The notes beneath the pieces are model-generated. The model worked only from the letters and a program-made list of their open reading frames with translations, was not told where the DNA came from and did not search any database. Shown piece by piece: positions 31,889 to 41,710 of a stretch of DNA of 48,900 bases; within the stretch, counting starts at the first letter, position 1; each line of letters begins with the position of its first letter. The position numbers and the translations under genes were made by a program. Source of the stretch: Ruminococcus sp. UBA7013 (lineage in GTDB: Bacteria; Bacillota; Clostridia; Oscillospirales; Ruminococcaceae); contig DJXD01000075.1 of the NCBI GenBank assembly GCA_002449585.1, positions 1-48,900 of the forward strand, read 5' to 3'.

Positions 31889-34648
31889 ATGGACAGACTT
31901 CTCAGAAAAAGACTCCCCAGAGATTTCAAAGCTAATTTTAGCCGGTATCTAGCATTGACATTTCTGATTGCTATGGGTATTTATATCATAGTCAGTATGG
32001 TTGGCGCAGCTGAAACATTTATCACCCGGACAGAGCAGAATAAAACTAGTAATATGCTGGAAGATGGGAATTTTACTGTTTTTATCCCTCTGAAAGAAAA
32101 AGAAGTTCGTGAGATCACATCAGAAGGTACAGAATTAGAAGAAATGTTTTATTCTGATATTCAGGCGGCTGACGGCTCGACGCTCAGAATGATGAAAAAC
32201 AGGACAAATATTGATCTGATCCAGCTGGATGACGGCAGACTTGCACAAGCAGAAAATGAAGCTGTGATTGAAAAACGTTACTCTGAAGAACATCAGCTCA
32301 AAATTGGCGATACGATCACCGCCGCCGGAAAAGAGTTTCAAATTACAGGCATCGGCACAGCACCAGATTATGAAATGCCGATCAAGACATATGCAGACGC
32401 TGTAATTGAAAGCAAAATATTCGGCCTGTTGTTTGTGACTTCTGAAACATATGAATCTGTGATTGCTTCTAAAAATGATGGAGTCAAAGCCGAAGAATAT
32501 GTTTATGCCTTCCGGCTGGGAGATCATGTCAGTCATTCAGATCTCCGAGAAAAAATTGAGGATTTTGATTTTGATTACAAAGATGTCAAAAATGAATATT
32601 TTCAGGATACCATTGACAGAGCACTGAAAGACAAGTATGATATTCAGGATTCTGTCAATGATCTTGCCGATGGCGCAGAAGAACTCCGTGATGGTATGGA
32701 TGAACTGGACGACAGCAGCAGTGAATTGCTGGATGCCGTAGATGAATTATTTGATGCTTATCTCAAAGCAACAGAACAATCTTTGAATTCACAGGGCGTT
32801 TTTTTGGGATTGACCAGAGAAAATTATGCAAAAGAAATTGATGATCTAATCTCTGATATTCAAAACGGAAAAATCAGCGGTGTGGATGATCCGGAAGAAT
32901 CTGTTTCACAGCTGAAAGATATTAAAAATGCGCTTGATTCTCTGGTTGAATTTTCTGACGGGGTGGATGAATATACAGATGGTGTCCGGGATGCCGCAGA
33001 AGGTGCGGACGAACTCGCCGATGGTACGCAGGAAATGAAAGATGGCATTGATGAACTTCTTGATGAAGTCTTTGATGTGAAAATGAATAATCTGACTTCT
33101 TTTGTCAAAGCAGATAGCAATGTCAGAATTGGTGCGGCTGCCTCGGATGTGGAAATTAATAAAGTTGCCGGATTATTTGCCGGCATTATTGTCCTGATGC
33201 TATTTACTTATGTCATTTCTGTATTTGTGATTAATCAGATTGATCAGGAATCTAGCATCATTGGCGCAATGTATGCCCTTGGCCTGAAGAAAAATACCCT
33301 GTTAAAGCATTATGTTACCTTACCTGTACTGGTTACAATGACAGGGGGCATTATTGGCACAATTTTGGGATTTTCTCCGATCGGTGTGCCTAATATGATG
33401 GCTGATACTTATGCATATTATTCCGTCCAGAATTTTGATATTTATTATGCGCCTTATCTGATCGCTTACGGCATTTTTCTGCCGCCACTGATCTGTATTA
33501 TTGTCAATGTTCTGGTGATTAACAAAAAGCTTTCCAGAACTGCCCTCTCTCTGATGCGCAATGAACAGAAAGCTTCTGATTACAAGCAATTTAATATCAA
33601 GACAGAAAATTTCATCCGCCGCTTTCAGATCCGACAGCTTTCCAGAGAAATCCGTTCCGTGCTGACGGTTGTCTGTGGTGTCCTGATCTCTATCATTCTG
33701 GTAGAACTCGGCCTTGATATTTATGTCATGTGTGATGCCGTCAGAGTTTACAATGTTCGGGATACTAAATTTTCTTATCAATATCTTTATAAATATCCGG
33801 ATGAAAAAATTCCCAAAGATGGTGAAGGCGCATATGTCGAAACACTCAGCATTGATAATGATGGTTTTATGCTGGATGTGACAATTATTGGCCTTGATGA
33901 AAATAGCAAATATTTTAATGCTGTACTTCCAAAAGGCAAAAACAAAGCTGCTATCAGCAATTCTATCTATGAACGCTATCATCTTCATGACGGGGATACC
34001 CTCACATTGATCGACAATGTGAAAGATATGAATTATAATTTCACTGTAGAAGGATTAGTTGAATATTCTCCGGGCTTTACCATCTTCATGGATATTGACA
34101 GCATGAGAGAGCTTTTTGATCAGACAGATGATTATTTCAATGTTGTGTATTCTGACAAAGAACTTGATATTGCAGAAGGCCGTCTCTATTCTGTTTTGAC
34201 AAAAGAAGATGTTGCCAATGCAGCCAATATTTATGTTGATCTCATGATGGGAATGATTGTCATGATGGTAGTCGCCTCTGTGATTGTCTTCTGTGTTGTC
34301 ATGTATCTAATGCTGAATGTCATGATTGACAAGTCGAAATTCGGCATTTCATTGATTAAAATCTTTGGATTCCGGTCAAATGAAATCCGAAAGATGTATC
34401 TTGATGGGAACTTTCTTGTCGTTGCCATTGGCGGACTGCTCTGCATACCAGTTGGAAAAGCATTTGTAGATGCTATTTATCCCAGTCTGATCACAAATAT
34501 TGCAAGCTGTATGAAGCTGGAATATCCTTGGTATCTGTATCTGATTATCTATGCAGGAATTCTCCTTGTTTATCTTGTTATTAATCATATTCTGATGCGC
34601 AAGATTGACAAGATCACACCAGCGGAAGTTCTCAAAGACAGAGAATAA
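31889..34648 (+). CDS. FtsX-family ABC permease with large extracellular coiled-coil
   Basis: The 919-residue permease has a first membrane segment at about 19-38 and an extracellular domain of nearly 390 residues. Three membrane segments follow between about 426 and 560, a fifth near 595-618, a second extracellular region, and three C-terminal segments (from about 785). The sections with LADGAEELRDGMDELDDSS and VDEYTDGVRDAAEGADELAD form a DG-containing heptad pattern as in YhgE/Pip-like proteins. The last gene of the window shows a related pattern. It is translated with the ATPase (no gap). Export of the peptide product is likely but inferred. Confidence 0.9.
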   Translation: MDRLLRKRLPRDFKANFSRYLALTFLIAMGIYIIVSMVGAAETFITRTEQNKTSNMLEDGNFTVFIPLKEKEVREITSEGTELEEMFYSDIQAADGSTLRMMKNRTNIDLIQLDDGRLAQAENEAVIEKRYSEEHQLKIGDTITAAGKEFQITGIGTAPDYEMPIKTYADAVIESKIFGLLFVTSETYESVIASKNDGVKAEEYVYAFRLGDHVSHSDLREKIEDFDFDYKDVKNEYFQDTIDRALKDKYDIQDSVNDLADGAEELRDGMDELDDSSSELLDAVDELFDAYLKATEQSLNSQGVFLGLTRENYAKEIDDLISDIQNGKISGVDDPEESVSQLKDIKNALDSLVEFSDGVDEYTDGVRDAAEGADELADGTQEMKDGIDELLDEVFDVKMNNLTSFVKADSNVRIGAAASDVEINKVAGLFAGIIVLMLFTYVISVFVINQIDQESSIIGAMYALGLKKNTLLKHYVTLPVLVTMTGGIIGTILGFSPIGVPNMMADTYAYYSVQNFDIYYAPYLIAYGIFLPPLICIIVNVLVINKKLSRTALSLMRNEQKASDYKQFNIKTENFIRRFQIRQLSREIRSVLTVVCGVLISIILVELGLDIYVMCDAVRVYNVRDTKFSYQYLYKYPDEKIPKDGEGAYVETLSIDNDGFMLDVTIIGLDENSKYFNAVLPKGKNKAAISNSIYERYHLHDGDTLTLIDNVKDMNYNFTVEGLVEYSPGFTIFMDIDSMRELFDQTDDYFNVVYSDKELDIAEGRLYSVLTKEDVANAANIYVDLMMGMIVMMVVASVIVFCVVMYLMLNVMIDKSKFGISLIKIFGFRSNEIRKMYLDGNFLVVAIGGLLCIPVGKAFVDAIYPSLITNIASCMKLEYPWYLYLIIYAGILLVYLVINHILMRKIDKITPAEVLKDRE

Positions 34649-34669
34649 TAGATCCAGAAAGGAAATCTT

Positions 34670-35545
34670 ATGAAAAAATTATTCTGCATACCCTGCGGCG
34701 GGACATCAGCTGTCCTGTTCGCAGAATGGAAAAAATATTTTGGGGATCAGATCGAACTGATCCCACTTGAAATTCCCGGACGTGGATGCAAAACAGAGGA
34801 AGGATTAAAACAGGATCTCCGGGAAGTAGCGGAAGAACTCAGTATTGAAATAGAACAGCAGGTGAATCATGAATCTTATTGCATTCTTGGCCTGTGTTTC
34901 GGCGCATTGATCGGCTATGAAATTTGCCGGAAATTTGAACGGGAACATAAACCGCTTCCAGATCGTCTGTATATCTGCGGCTCTTCTTCTCCTTGTCCGA
35001 AAAATCCGGCCATGTATACCCCTTTCTTTCTCCGTGATGAATGCCGTGCTGAAATTCATGACATGTTCCGGCGGCTGTTTCCTCCGCAATTATTCCCTGA
35101 TCCAGACTTTGCCGCTCAACTTTCACAGCAAATGGTTAAAATTTTCTATGCAAAACTGGATCAGATACAATTGACAATGCAAACAGATCCCTCTGAAATC
35201 ATGCTGACTTATGATGATGTCCGTGATTTGGTAGCAGGCGGCATTGATCAAAGCATGATGGAATATATGATTCATTTTTCTAATGCTTTGATTGCTTCTG
35301 TCATGAATGATGAAATGTCTTCTTTGCGATATTATCAAAGCGAGAAAGAACAAATTCTTTCCTCTGTTCCTGCCGTCGTGATTTATGGTACACAAGATAC
35401 TATTCTTGGTGATAGCTGGAAAGAATGGGGCGATTGGATGGCATTGGAAGCTTCTGCTCCGGTTGCACAGGCACATTTTACATTGATGTGGGCAGCACCG
35501 GAAATTTCAGCAGTGATTCAGGAAAGAGAGGAATCTCATGTCTGA
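34670..35545 (+). CDS. type II thioesterase-like alpha/beta hydrolase with Cys nucleophile (GLCFG)
   Basis: The 291-residue protein is a GrsT-like thioesterase with the N-terminal oxyanion region LFCIPCGGTSAV and IPGRG motif. At the nucleophile elbow, where family members have GHSFG, it reads GLCFG (Cys76). The acidic and His residues of the triad are still visible in IYGTQDTILGD and AQAHFTL. A Cys nucleophile keeps acyl-enzyme formation but favours transfer to amines or thiols over hydrolysis, so acyl transfer or amide formation is possible. It starts a run of three hydrolases and overlaps the next gene by 8 nt. Confidence 0.85.
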   Translation: MKKLFCIPCGGTSAVLFAEWKKYFGDQIELIPLEIPGRGCKTEEGLKQDLREVAEELSIEIEQQVNHESYCILGLCFGALIGYEICRKFEREHKPLPDRLYICGSSSPCPKNPAMYTPFFLRDECRAEIHDMFRRLFPPQLFPDPDFAAQLSQQMVKIFYAKLDQIQLTMQTDPSEIMLTYDDVRDLVAGGIDQSMMEYMIHFSNALIASVMNDEMSSLRYYQSEKEQILSSVPAVVIYGTQDTILGDSWKEWGDWMALEASAPVAQAHFTLMWAAPEISAVIQEREESHV

Positions 35546-36290
35546 ATGGTTTCCATTTTATAAAGGCGGTTATGCGGATTCTTCTAAATACTGCATGATC
35601 TGTTTTCATCATGCCGGAGGCAGTGCCGCCACTTTCAGCACCATGAAGCGATTCAAAACTGACCGATTTATTGTCGTGCCCGTGGAAATTCCTGGGCATG
35701 GCAGAAGGCTGAAAGAACAGCGTGAAACAGATATTCATATCTTGGCAGAAAAGGCCGCAGATGCGATTTATCAAGAATTTGCCAAATGTCATATCTGGCT
35801 ATATGGTCATAGCTTTGGCTCTTTGCTTGCCTATGAAACCTGTTTTCATCTGGAACATAAATATCATAAAAAAATTGAAAGATTAATCATCAGCGGAAGA
35901 AATGCGCCGTCTGAATCTGACAGTGTTCCGTTTCATCTTTCAGATGGTCATGATGCCTTTATCCGTGAAATGAAGCGTTACGGCCTGATTCCTGAAACAA
36001 TGCTAGAAAATGAGGAATTTATGAAATATTATGAACCGCTGGTTTCAGGTGATTATCGTCTTCTTGAAAATTATCAATATCATAAAAATCATATTGTAAC
36101 AGCTCCTGTCCGGCTGGATTATGGAACGAATGATGAAGATATTTCAGAAGATGCCGCTGAAAAATGGCATGAAATCACATCTGGCGCATTTTCAAAACAT
36201 GTTCATAAAGGCGGTCATTTCTTTATGTTTGATAAAGGCAATGCCTATTTTGACACACTGATCAGAGAAAATCTGTATCAGGAAATCTGA
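35538..36290 (+). CDS. canonical type II thioesterase (GHSFG)
   Basis: The 250-residue thioesterase has FHHAGGSAATF, IPGHGRR, GHSFG with Ser92, the acidic residue in YGTNDEDIS and His in KGGHFFMF, so the Ser-Asp-His triad is complete. Enzymes of this type remove stalled or wrongly loaded acyl groups from carrier proteins. It is the only one of the four hydrolases in the operon with the standard Ser, making it the likely editing enzyme. It overlaps the preceding gene by 8 nt. Confidence 0.9.
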   Translation: MSEWFPFYKGGYADSSKYCMICFHHAGGSAATFSTMKRFKTDRFIVVPVEIPGHGRRLKEQRETDIHILAEKAADAIYQEFAKCHIWLYGHSFGSLLAYETCFHLEHKYHKKIERLIISGRNAPSESDSVPFHLSDGHDAFIREMKRYGLIPETMLENEEFMKYYEPLVSGDYRLLENYQYHKNHIVTAPVRLDYGTNDEDISEDAAEKWHEITSGAFSKHVHKGGHFFMFDKGNAYFDTLIRENLYQEI

Positions 36291-36305
36291 AAGGATGGAT
36301 TTATT

Positions 36306-37118
36306 TTGAAATTCTTTTGCATTCCTGGTGGCGGAACACCTGCCTCTGTCTTTTTCCGCTGGAAAGCCATGCTAAAAAAACATGCCGAAATCATTATTCT
36401 GGATTATCCCGGAAGAGATATTCTGAAAACAGAAAATGCATTTCATTCTGCCAAACAAATCGCAGAATTTCTATTCACACAGATGCAAGATCAACTTTCA
36501 GGATCTTATGGACTTCTCAGCTCTTGCACAGGATGCATGATTGCTTATGAATTATATCAGTCAGCGAAACGCTCCAAAATGCCGCTTCCTGAAATATTCC
36601 TTGCATTTTCTGCATTTGCGCCGGATAGTTTCTATTATGCAGAAAAGCCCTATCTCTGTAAAGAGAATCAATCTCATATCAAAAGCATTTATCAATCACT
36701 ATTCAACAGTGAACTTTTCTCACTTCCGGAACAATGCGCACAAACATGCAGTGATTTTCTGATCTGTCATTCTGCATCTGATCAAGAAATCCATTTTCCG
36801 GAAATGCAGATGCTTCCGGAAGCGGAAACGTATGAAAAAAAATCTATGCTGGATTTTGCTAATAGAACAATTTCTATGATTCTCTATGATTGGCGCATTG
36901 CGGCTGATTATGCAAACCAGCATGATCCATTTTCTCCCATGCATACAAAAATCTATGCCATACGGGGGCAATCTGATAAAATCGTCTCCGAACAGGATAC
37001 CCTGAAATGGAAAAATTTCACAGATGATTATTTTGATTACAAAACCCTTGACGGCGGTCATAATCTGATCACCAGCAATGCAGATTCCTGTATTGCATTG
37101 CTAAAATCACTTATCTAA
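36306..37118 (+). CDS. thioesterase-like hydrolase with Cys nucleophile (SSCTG)
   Basis: The 270-residue protein resembles type II thioesterases (FFCIPGGGTPASVFF, LDYPGRD), with the elbow LLSSCTGCMIAYEL where Cys74 replaces Ser and Ser72 replaces the first Gly. The Asp (IRGQSDKIVS) and His (LDGGHNLI) remain. Translation starts at TTG; AAAGGA lies about 11 nt upstream and the only nearby ATG is out of frame. It ends 12 bp before the first synthetase gene, so it may transfer or release an intermediate there. Function is inferred. Confidence 0.78.
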   Translation: MKFFCIPGGGTPASVFFRWKAMLKKHAEIIILDYPGRDILKTENAFHSAKQIAEFLFTQMQDQLSGSYGLLSSCTGCMIAYELYQSAKRSKMPLPEIFLAFSAFAPDSFYYAEKPYLCKENQSHIKSIYQSLFNSELFSLPEQCAQTCSDFLICHSASDQEIHFPEMQMLPEAETYEKKSMLDFANRTISMILYDWRIAADYANQHDPFSPMHTKIYAIRGQSDKIVSEQDTLKWKNFTDDYFDYKTLDGGHNLITSNADSCIALLKSLI

Positions 37119-37130
37119 GGAGAATTTATT

Positions 37131-40100
37131 ATGAATCCCAATCAGGCACAACAAGCGGTTATCTCTGCATTCCGGACAATTTTTAAAACAGATGCCGATG
37201 CAGATACGAATTTCTTTCTGCTTGGCGGAACTTCCCTGAATGCTGTCCGATTATCAGCAATCCTCTATCAGGAAACAGGAATCCGCCTTGATGTACAACA
37301 AATTTTTGAAGCTCCCACTGTCCGGGAGCTAACTGTGCTTATGTCAGAACTTGATGCAAATCCGGATCAGATGATAAAAATCACTCCTGATCCGGAACAT
37401 CAATATGATCCTTTTCCATTGACAGATGTCCAATATGCTTATTGGATGGGAAAACATGCCGGGACAGATCTGGGCGGAATCATGACACATTGTTATCTGG
37501 AAATAGAAACAGAATTTACCAATGTGATGCAATGGGGGCATGCTGTGCGCTTTCTTATGCAAAAGCATCTCATGCTCCGATGCAACATACTCGAAAATGG
37601 TACACAGCAGTTTTCCCCTGTTCCCGAAGAAATTCATATTGATGCTGAAATTTGTCAGACAGAACAGGAATTTTTTGATGTTTCTGCAAAAATCCGTCAG
37701 GAAATGGAAGACGGCAGAGCATTCTTAAATGATCATGTTCATACAGCATTGAAATTAGCAATTTTTCAAAAACAGGCAAAAGCGCATATGTTATTTGACT
37801 CTGTTGTCTTTGATGGCAGAAGCATGTTTCTATATCTGCATGATCTGGCACAATATCTTTCCGGCTCTGTTCAGGAAGCCGCTGCCCCGGCCATCACATT
37901 CAGAGATTATGCCCTTGCTGCGGCTGATCTCAAAAATACGGAACAATATCAATCTGATAAAGCCTGGTATTTATCCAGATTAGAAGAATTCCGGAAACTT
38001 CCGGATTTCTATGGGCTGAACACGGCGATCCGATCAGCACATAAAATTTCCCATCACAGATGGATTGCAGACCCGGCAGAATGGCAGAAATTCCGCCAGA
38101 TGTGTGCAAGACAGGATTTGACTCCCAACGCCGCCCTGATGGAACTTTATGCGGAAATGCTTGCCGTCTGGAGCGGATCTTCTGCATTTACGCTGAATTT
38201 TACCGCTTTTTCCAGAGAAGAAGCATTTTCTGATATGATCGGCGATTTCACAAAGCTTTTGTTAATTCCGATTTCTCTGACGAATCAAAGCACATTTGCA
38301 GAACGTACTAAATGCATTATGAACAGCATTTCTGATGCTGTCAAGCATCAGGCTTTTGGAACGCTTGAAATAGAAAGAGCCATTGCCAAAAACGATGGTA
38401 TGAAAAATTACAGTTTTCCCATTGTATTTACCGGCATGATCGGCACAGAGGAAAATCTCCAATTTCCGGGCAGAATTTCTTATTTATCAACAGAAACTTC
38501 CCAAGTATGGCTTGATATGCAAGTAATGGAAATCAATCATACATTGGAAGTACATTTTGATACAGCAGAAACGCTTTTTTCTTATGATTTCGCTGAACAA
38601 ATGCTACATGCATTTGCAGATGCATTCCAACGGCTGGCAGAATCTGAATCAAAATTGCCGGGCGGCCTGACAGTTTCAGCAGGGAAATTTCCTGTCAGAG
38701 AAAAATATAATTCCATCAAAACACCCATTCCAGATGAAACACTGGATTCTCTTTTCATGAAGCAGGTGCAGAAAAATCCTGAAAATATCGCTGTTATTTC
38801 TGCATCTGCCCGGCTGACATATCAAGAATTATTTAATTTATCCATGTCTCTTGCGGATGCAATTCATACTGATGAGCATTATATTATTATCATGCTTCCA
38901 AAAGGCATTTTTCAGCCTGTTGCTGTCATGGCTGTTTTACTCTCTGGAAAGGCCTATGTTCCTGTAGATCTGGATAATCCTGCCGATCGCAGAAAGAAAA
39001 TTCTTTCATCTGTGAATGGGAAAACCATCATCACGCTTTCCGCCTTCCGGAAAGAAGCAGAAGAAATGCAGGCGGAAAATATTCTTTTTGCAGATCAAAT
39101 TTCTATCAATCCGCATGATTTCGCAGATTATCATTCAAAAAATTCTTGTCATGATTCTGCCTATGTTATTTTTACTTCCGGATCAACCGGCGTTCCCAAA
39201 GGGGTAGAAATTTCTCACAGAAGTGTGATCAATACTATTTTGGATATTAATCAGCGATTTTCGATTATAGAAACAGATAGAACAATTGCATTATCCAATC
39301 TGAATTTTGATCTTTCTGTCTATGATCTTTTCGGCATGTTTTCCTGTGGGGGTGCGATAGCAGAACTAGAAGGAAATACCCATGATCCGGAAAAATGGCT
39401 TTCTCTTATGGAATTTGCAGATGTTTCAGTCTGGAATTCCGTTCCGGCCTTTATGCAGATGCTTTTGACATATGCCGGAAATATTAAAATTCCTGCCTTC
39501 CAGAAACTTCGCCGGGTACTTCTCAGCGGTGATAAAATCCCGGTTTCTCTGCCCGATCAAATTCGAAAACAGAATCCTGCTATTGAAATTATTTGTCTGG
39601 GCGGTGCAACAGAGGCTTCTATCTGGTCAAATTATTATATCGCAGATCAGATCAATCCTGACTGGAATATGATGCCCTACGGTTATCCGCTGACAAATCA
39701 GAAATATTATATTCTCAGTTCTCTCATGACAGAATGCCCGGATTATGTCAAAGGCCGCTTATATATCGGCGGTGAGGGGCTTGCTATTGGTTATCTTGGT
39801 GATGATCAGAAAACAGCAGAAAAATTTATTTCTCATCCTGTTACCGGGGAACGGATTTATGATACTGGTGATAATGGAAGATATTGGCCTGATGGCATGA
39901 TTGAATTTATTGGCCGGGATGATGATCAAATCAAGATCAACGGCCACAGAATCGAACTTGGTGAGATAGAATCTATCTTTCATCCTATAGAATGCTGTGC
40001 CGCTGTGATTAAAAATAAAATTGCTGTTATGATCAAAACAGATCAAACAGATGCACTTTCAGAAATGGCAAAACAGAAACTTCCGGATTATATGATTCCT

Positions 40101-40460
40101 GCCTTTTTCATGCCTGTTCCGGAAATTCCGGTAACTGCAAACGGTAAAATCAACAGAAAGGCAGTAGCTTCTCAGCTAGAAGCCTATGCAGAACAGATTC
40201 AAAATACAGCTGTCCACATTTCTCTTGATTCTTGGGAACAGAAAATTGCAGATCTTTGGTGTCAATTATTAGATTCTGCATCTTATTCTCCTGATGATGA
40301 TTTCTTTGAATGCGGCGGTGATTCCCTTCTGATGATTCAATTTTTAAATCAGCTGAATCAGCAAGAACATGTTAGAATCACACCAGATATATTTTATGCC
40401 GGGTCAACGATCAGAGAATTGGGAGAAATACTTAAAAATGATAGGAGTGAGCCTGCATGA
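37131..40460 (+). CDS. nonribosomal peptide synthetase PCP-Cy-A(Cys)-PCP
   Basis: The 1109-residue synthetase begins with a carrier domain (Ser35 in LGGTSLNAV). A cyclization domain follows (about 88-510, FPLTDVQYAYWMG) with an intact DxxxxD (Asp223 to Asp228, FDSVVFDG). The adenylation domain (about 545-1010) has TSGSTGVPKG from 682, FDLSVYDLFG (Asp727) and Lys1006 in NGKINRK. A second carrier ends the protein (Ser1065 in GGDSL). Reading the ten specificity positions by eye against GrsA gives D-L-Y-N-L-S-L-I-W-K, the classical cysteine code. The module should couple the acyl group on its N-terminal carrier to Cys and close a thiazoline ring. No methylation, epimerization or thioesterase domain is present. 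It overlaps the next gene by 4 nt. Confidence 0.93.
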   Translation: MNPNQAQQAVISAFRTIFKTDADADTNFFLLGGTSLNAVRLSAILYQETGIRLDVQQIFEAPTVRELTVLMSELDANPDQMIKITPDPEHQYDPFPLTDVQYAYWMGKHAGTDLGGIMTHCYLEIETEFTNVMQWGHAVRFLMQKHLMLRCNILENGTQQFSPVPEEIHIDAEICQTEQEFFDVSAKIRQEMEDGRAFLNDHVHTALKLAIFQKQAKAHMLFDSVVFDGRSMFLYLHDLAQYLSGSVQEAAAPAITFRDYALAAADLKNTEQYQSDKAWYLSRLEEFRKLPDFYGLNTAIRSAHKISHHRWIADPAEWQKFRQMCARQDLTPNAALMELYAEMLAVWSGSSAFTLNFTAFSREEAFSDMIGDFTKLLLIPISLTNQSTFAERTKCIMNSISDAVKHQAFGTLEIERAIAKNDGMKNYSFPIVFTGMIGTEENLQFPGRISYLSTETSQVWLDMQVMEINHTLEVHFDTAETLFSYDFAEQMLHAFADAFQRLAESESKLPGGLTVSAGKFPVREKYNSIKTPIPDETLDSLFMKQVQKNPENIAVISASARLTYQELFNLSMSLADAIHTDEHYIIIMLPKGIFQPVAVMAVLLSGKAYVPVDLDNPADRRKKILSSVNGKTIITLSAFRKEAEEMQAENILFADQISINPHDFADYHSKNSCHDSAYVIFTSGSTGVPKGVEISHRSVINTILDINQRFSIIETDRTIALSNLNFDLSVYDLFGMFSCGGAIAELEGNTHDPEKWLSLMEFADVSVWNSVPAFMQMLLTYAGNIKIPAFQKLRRVLLSGDKIPVSLPDQIRKQNPAIEIICLGGATEASIWSNYYIADQINPDWNMMPYGYPLTNQKYYILSSLMTECPDYVKGRLYIGGEGLAIGYLGDDQKTAEKFISHPVTGERIYDTGDNGRYWPDGMIEFIGRDDDQIKINGHRIELGEIESIFHPIECCAAVIKNKIAVMIKTDQTDALSEMAKQKLPDYMIPAFFMPVPEIPVTANGKINRKAVASQLEAYAEQIQNTAVHISLDSWEQKIADLWCQLLDSASYSPDDDFFECGGDSLLMIQFLNQLNQQEHVRITPDIFYAGSTIRELGEILKNDRSEPA

Positions 40461-41710
40461 CAAATTATTTTCTGAATGATATGCAGTATGCCTTTTTGCT
40501 TGGCCGGAATTCTGATGCGCCACTTTGTGGCTGTTCCTGTCATATTTTTGCAGAATATCATGCCCCTGATGCAGATCTCTATCAAATTCAGAGCGCATGG
40601 AAACAGCTGGGAAATCGGCATCCTGTTCTGCATTCTGTGATTTCAGAATCCGGAGAAGTGACATTTGCAGATCCTGAAAATTTTATGCAGTATCTAAAGC
40701 TCTATGATTTATCTGATTTTTCTGCTGAAGAAGCAGAACAGCAATATCAGCAGTCAGCTGAATTATACAGAACTCGTAACATGAATATTCACAGCGGAGA
40801 AATTTTAATTCTTCATGTCTTTCTCATGCCGGAAGGTGTTCGATTTTGTTTTGAAGGTGATTGCATTGCATTTGACATCACCAGTTATCAAATTTTTATT
40901 CATGATTTCAGCAGGCTGTATGCAGGGGATACGCTTCCGGAACTTCCTTCGGATTTTCATCCTTATGAATTTACACCTGTTTCTCCGGAAAGAAAAAAAG
41001 CGGATCGGCATTATTGGCAAGCAAAAGCTTCTGATTATGGCGCATTTCCTGCTGAATCCTATCCGCTTCCAAGTCATTCGCATTTTACGGCACATACCAG
41101 AATTCTTTCTGCTGAAATCTATCAAAAACTGCATCTTTTTGCACAGATGCATGATACAGAAATAGAAATTCTTCTTTTGACGCTTTTTTCAAAAGCATTT
41201 TCAGAAATTACATCTTTTTCACATTTTGTCCTGAATATTCCTGTTCTGGACAGAAAACAGCTTCCGGCCAGATATGCCCGGACAGGCGGAGAATATACCG
41301 CTCTGCTCATGACAGATATTAATATCAATCCTGCATTGACAATAGAAACACAACTTTCAGAAATTGCAGAGATTTATCAAAATGATTGTGCCCATACTGG
41401 AATATCCGGCATGAAAATACAGAAAATTCTGAAAAAACAGAATCATTATTATGATTATCATGTTACATTTTCTTCTCATATCGGCATCGACATGAATGAT
41501 TCTGTCATACAGAACAGCATTGGTATTCTGCAATCTCTGGTCACGCAGACACCTCGTGTCATCATGGATAGTGAATTTTTTCTGTCTGATGGCAATCTGC
41601 TGATTTCTCTTGTCACACCGGACAATGTTTTTCCGGAAGGCATGGAAAACAGATTATTGCATGAATTTGCAATGCTTGCTGAAAAAATCACAAAGGAGAA
41701 AAAATCATGA
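40457..41710 (+). CDS. stand-alone NRPS cyclization/condensation domain
   Basis: The 417-residue protein is a single domain of the condensation superfamily. Its start (LNDMQYAFLLGRNSDAP) and the motif GDCIAFDITSY, with Asp135 and Asp140 in DxxxxD spacing, mark it as a cyclization (Cy) type. The downstream latch-like segment LNIPVLDRKQLPARYARTGG also fits, although GGEYT replaces the usual GDFT. Stand-alone Cy domains are unusual. It overlaps the preceding and following synthetase genes by 4 nt each, so it probably works in trans between them, perhaps with the degenerate domain that starts the next protein. Confidence 0.82.
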   Translation: MTNYFLNDMQYAFLLGRNSDAPLCGCSCHIFAEYHAPDADLYQIQSAWKQLGNRHPVLHSVISESGEVTFADPENFMQYLKLYDLSDFSAEEAEQQYQQSAELYRTRNMNIHSGEILILHVFLMPEGVRFCFEGDCIAFDITSYQIFIHDFSRLYAGDTLPELPSDFHPYEFTPVSPERKKADRHYWQAKASDYGAFPAESYPLPSHSHFTAHTRILSAEIYQKLHLFAQMHDTEIEILLLTLFSKAFSEITSFSHFVLNIPVLDRKQLPARYARTGGEYTALLMTDININPALTIETQLSEIAEIYQNDCAHTGISGMKIQKILKKQNHYYDYHVTFSSHIGIDMNDSVIQNSIGILQSLVTQTPRVIMDSEFFLSDGNLLISLVTPDNVFPEGMENRLLHEFAMLAEKITKEKKS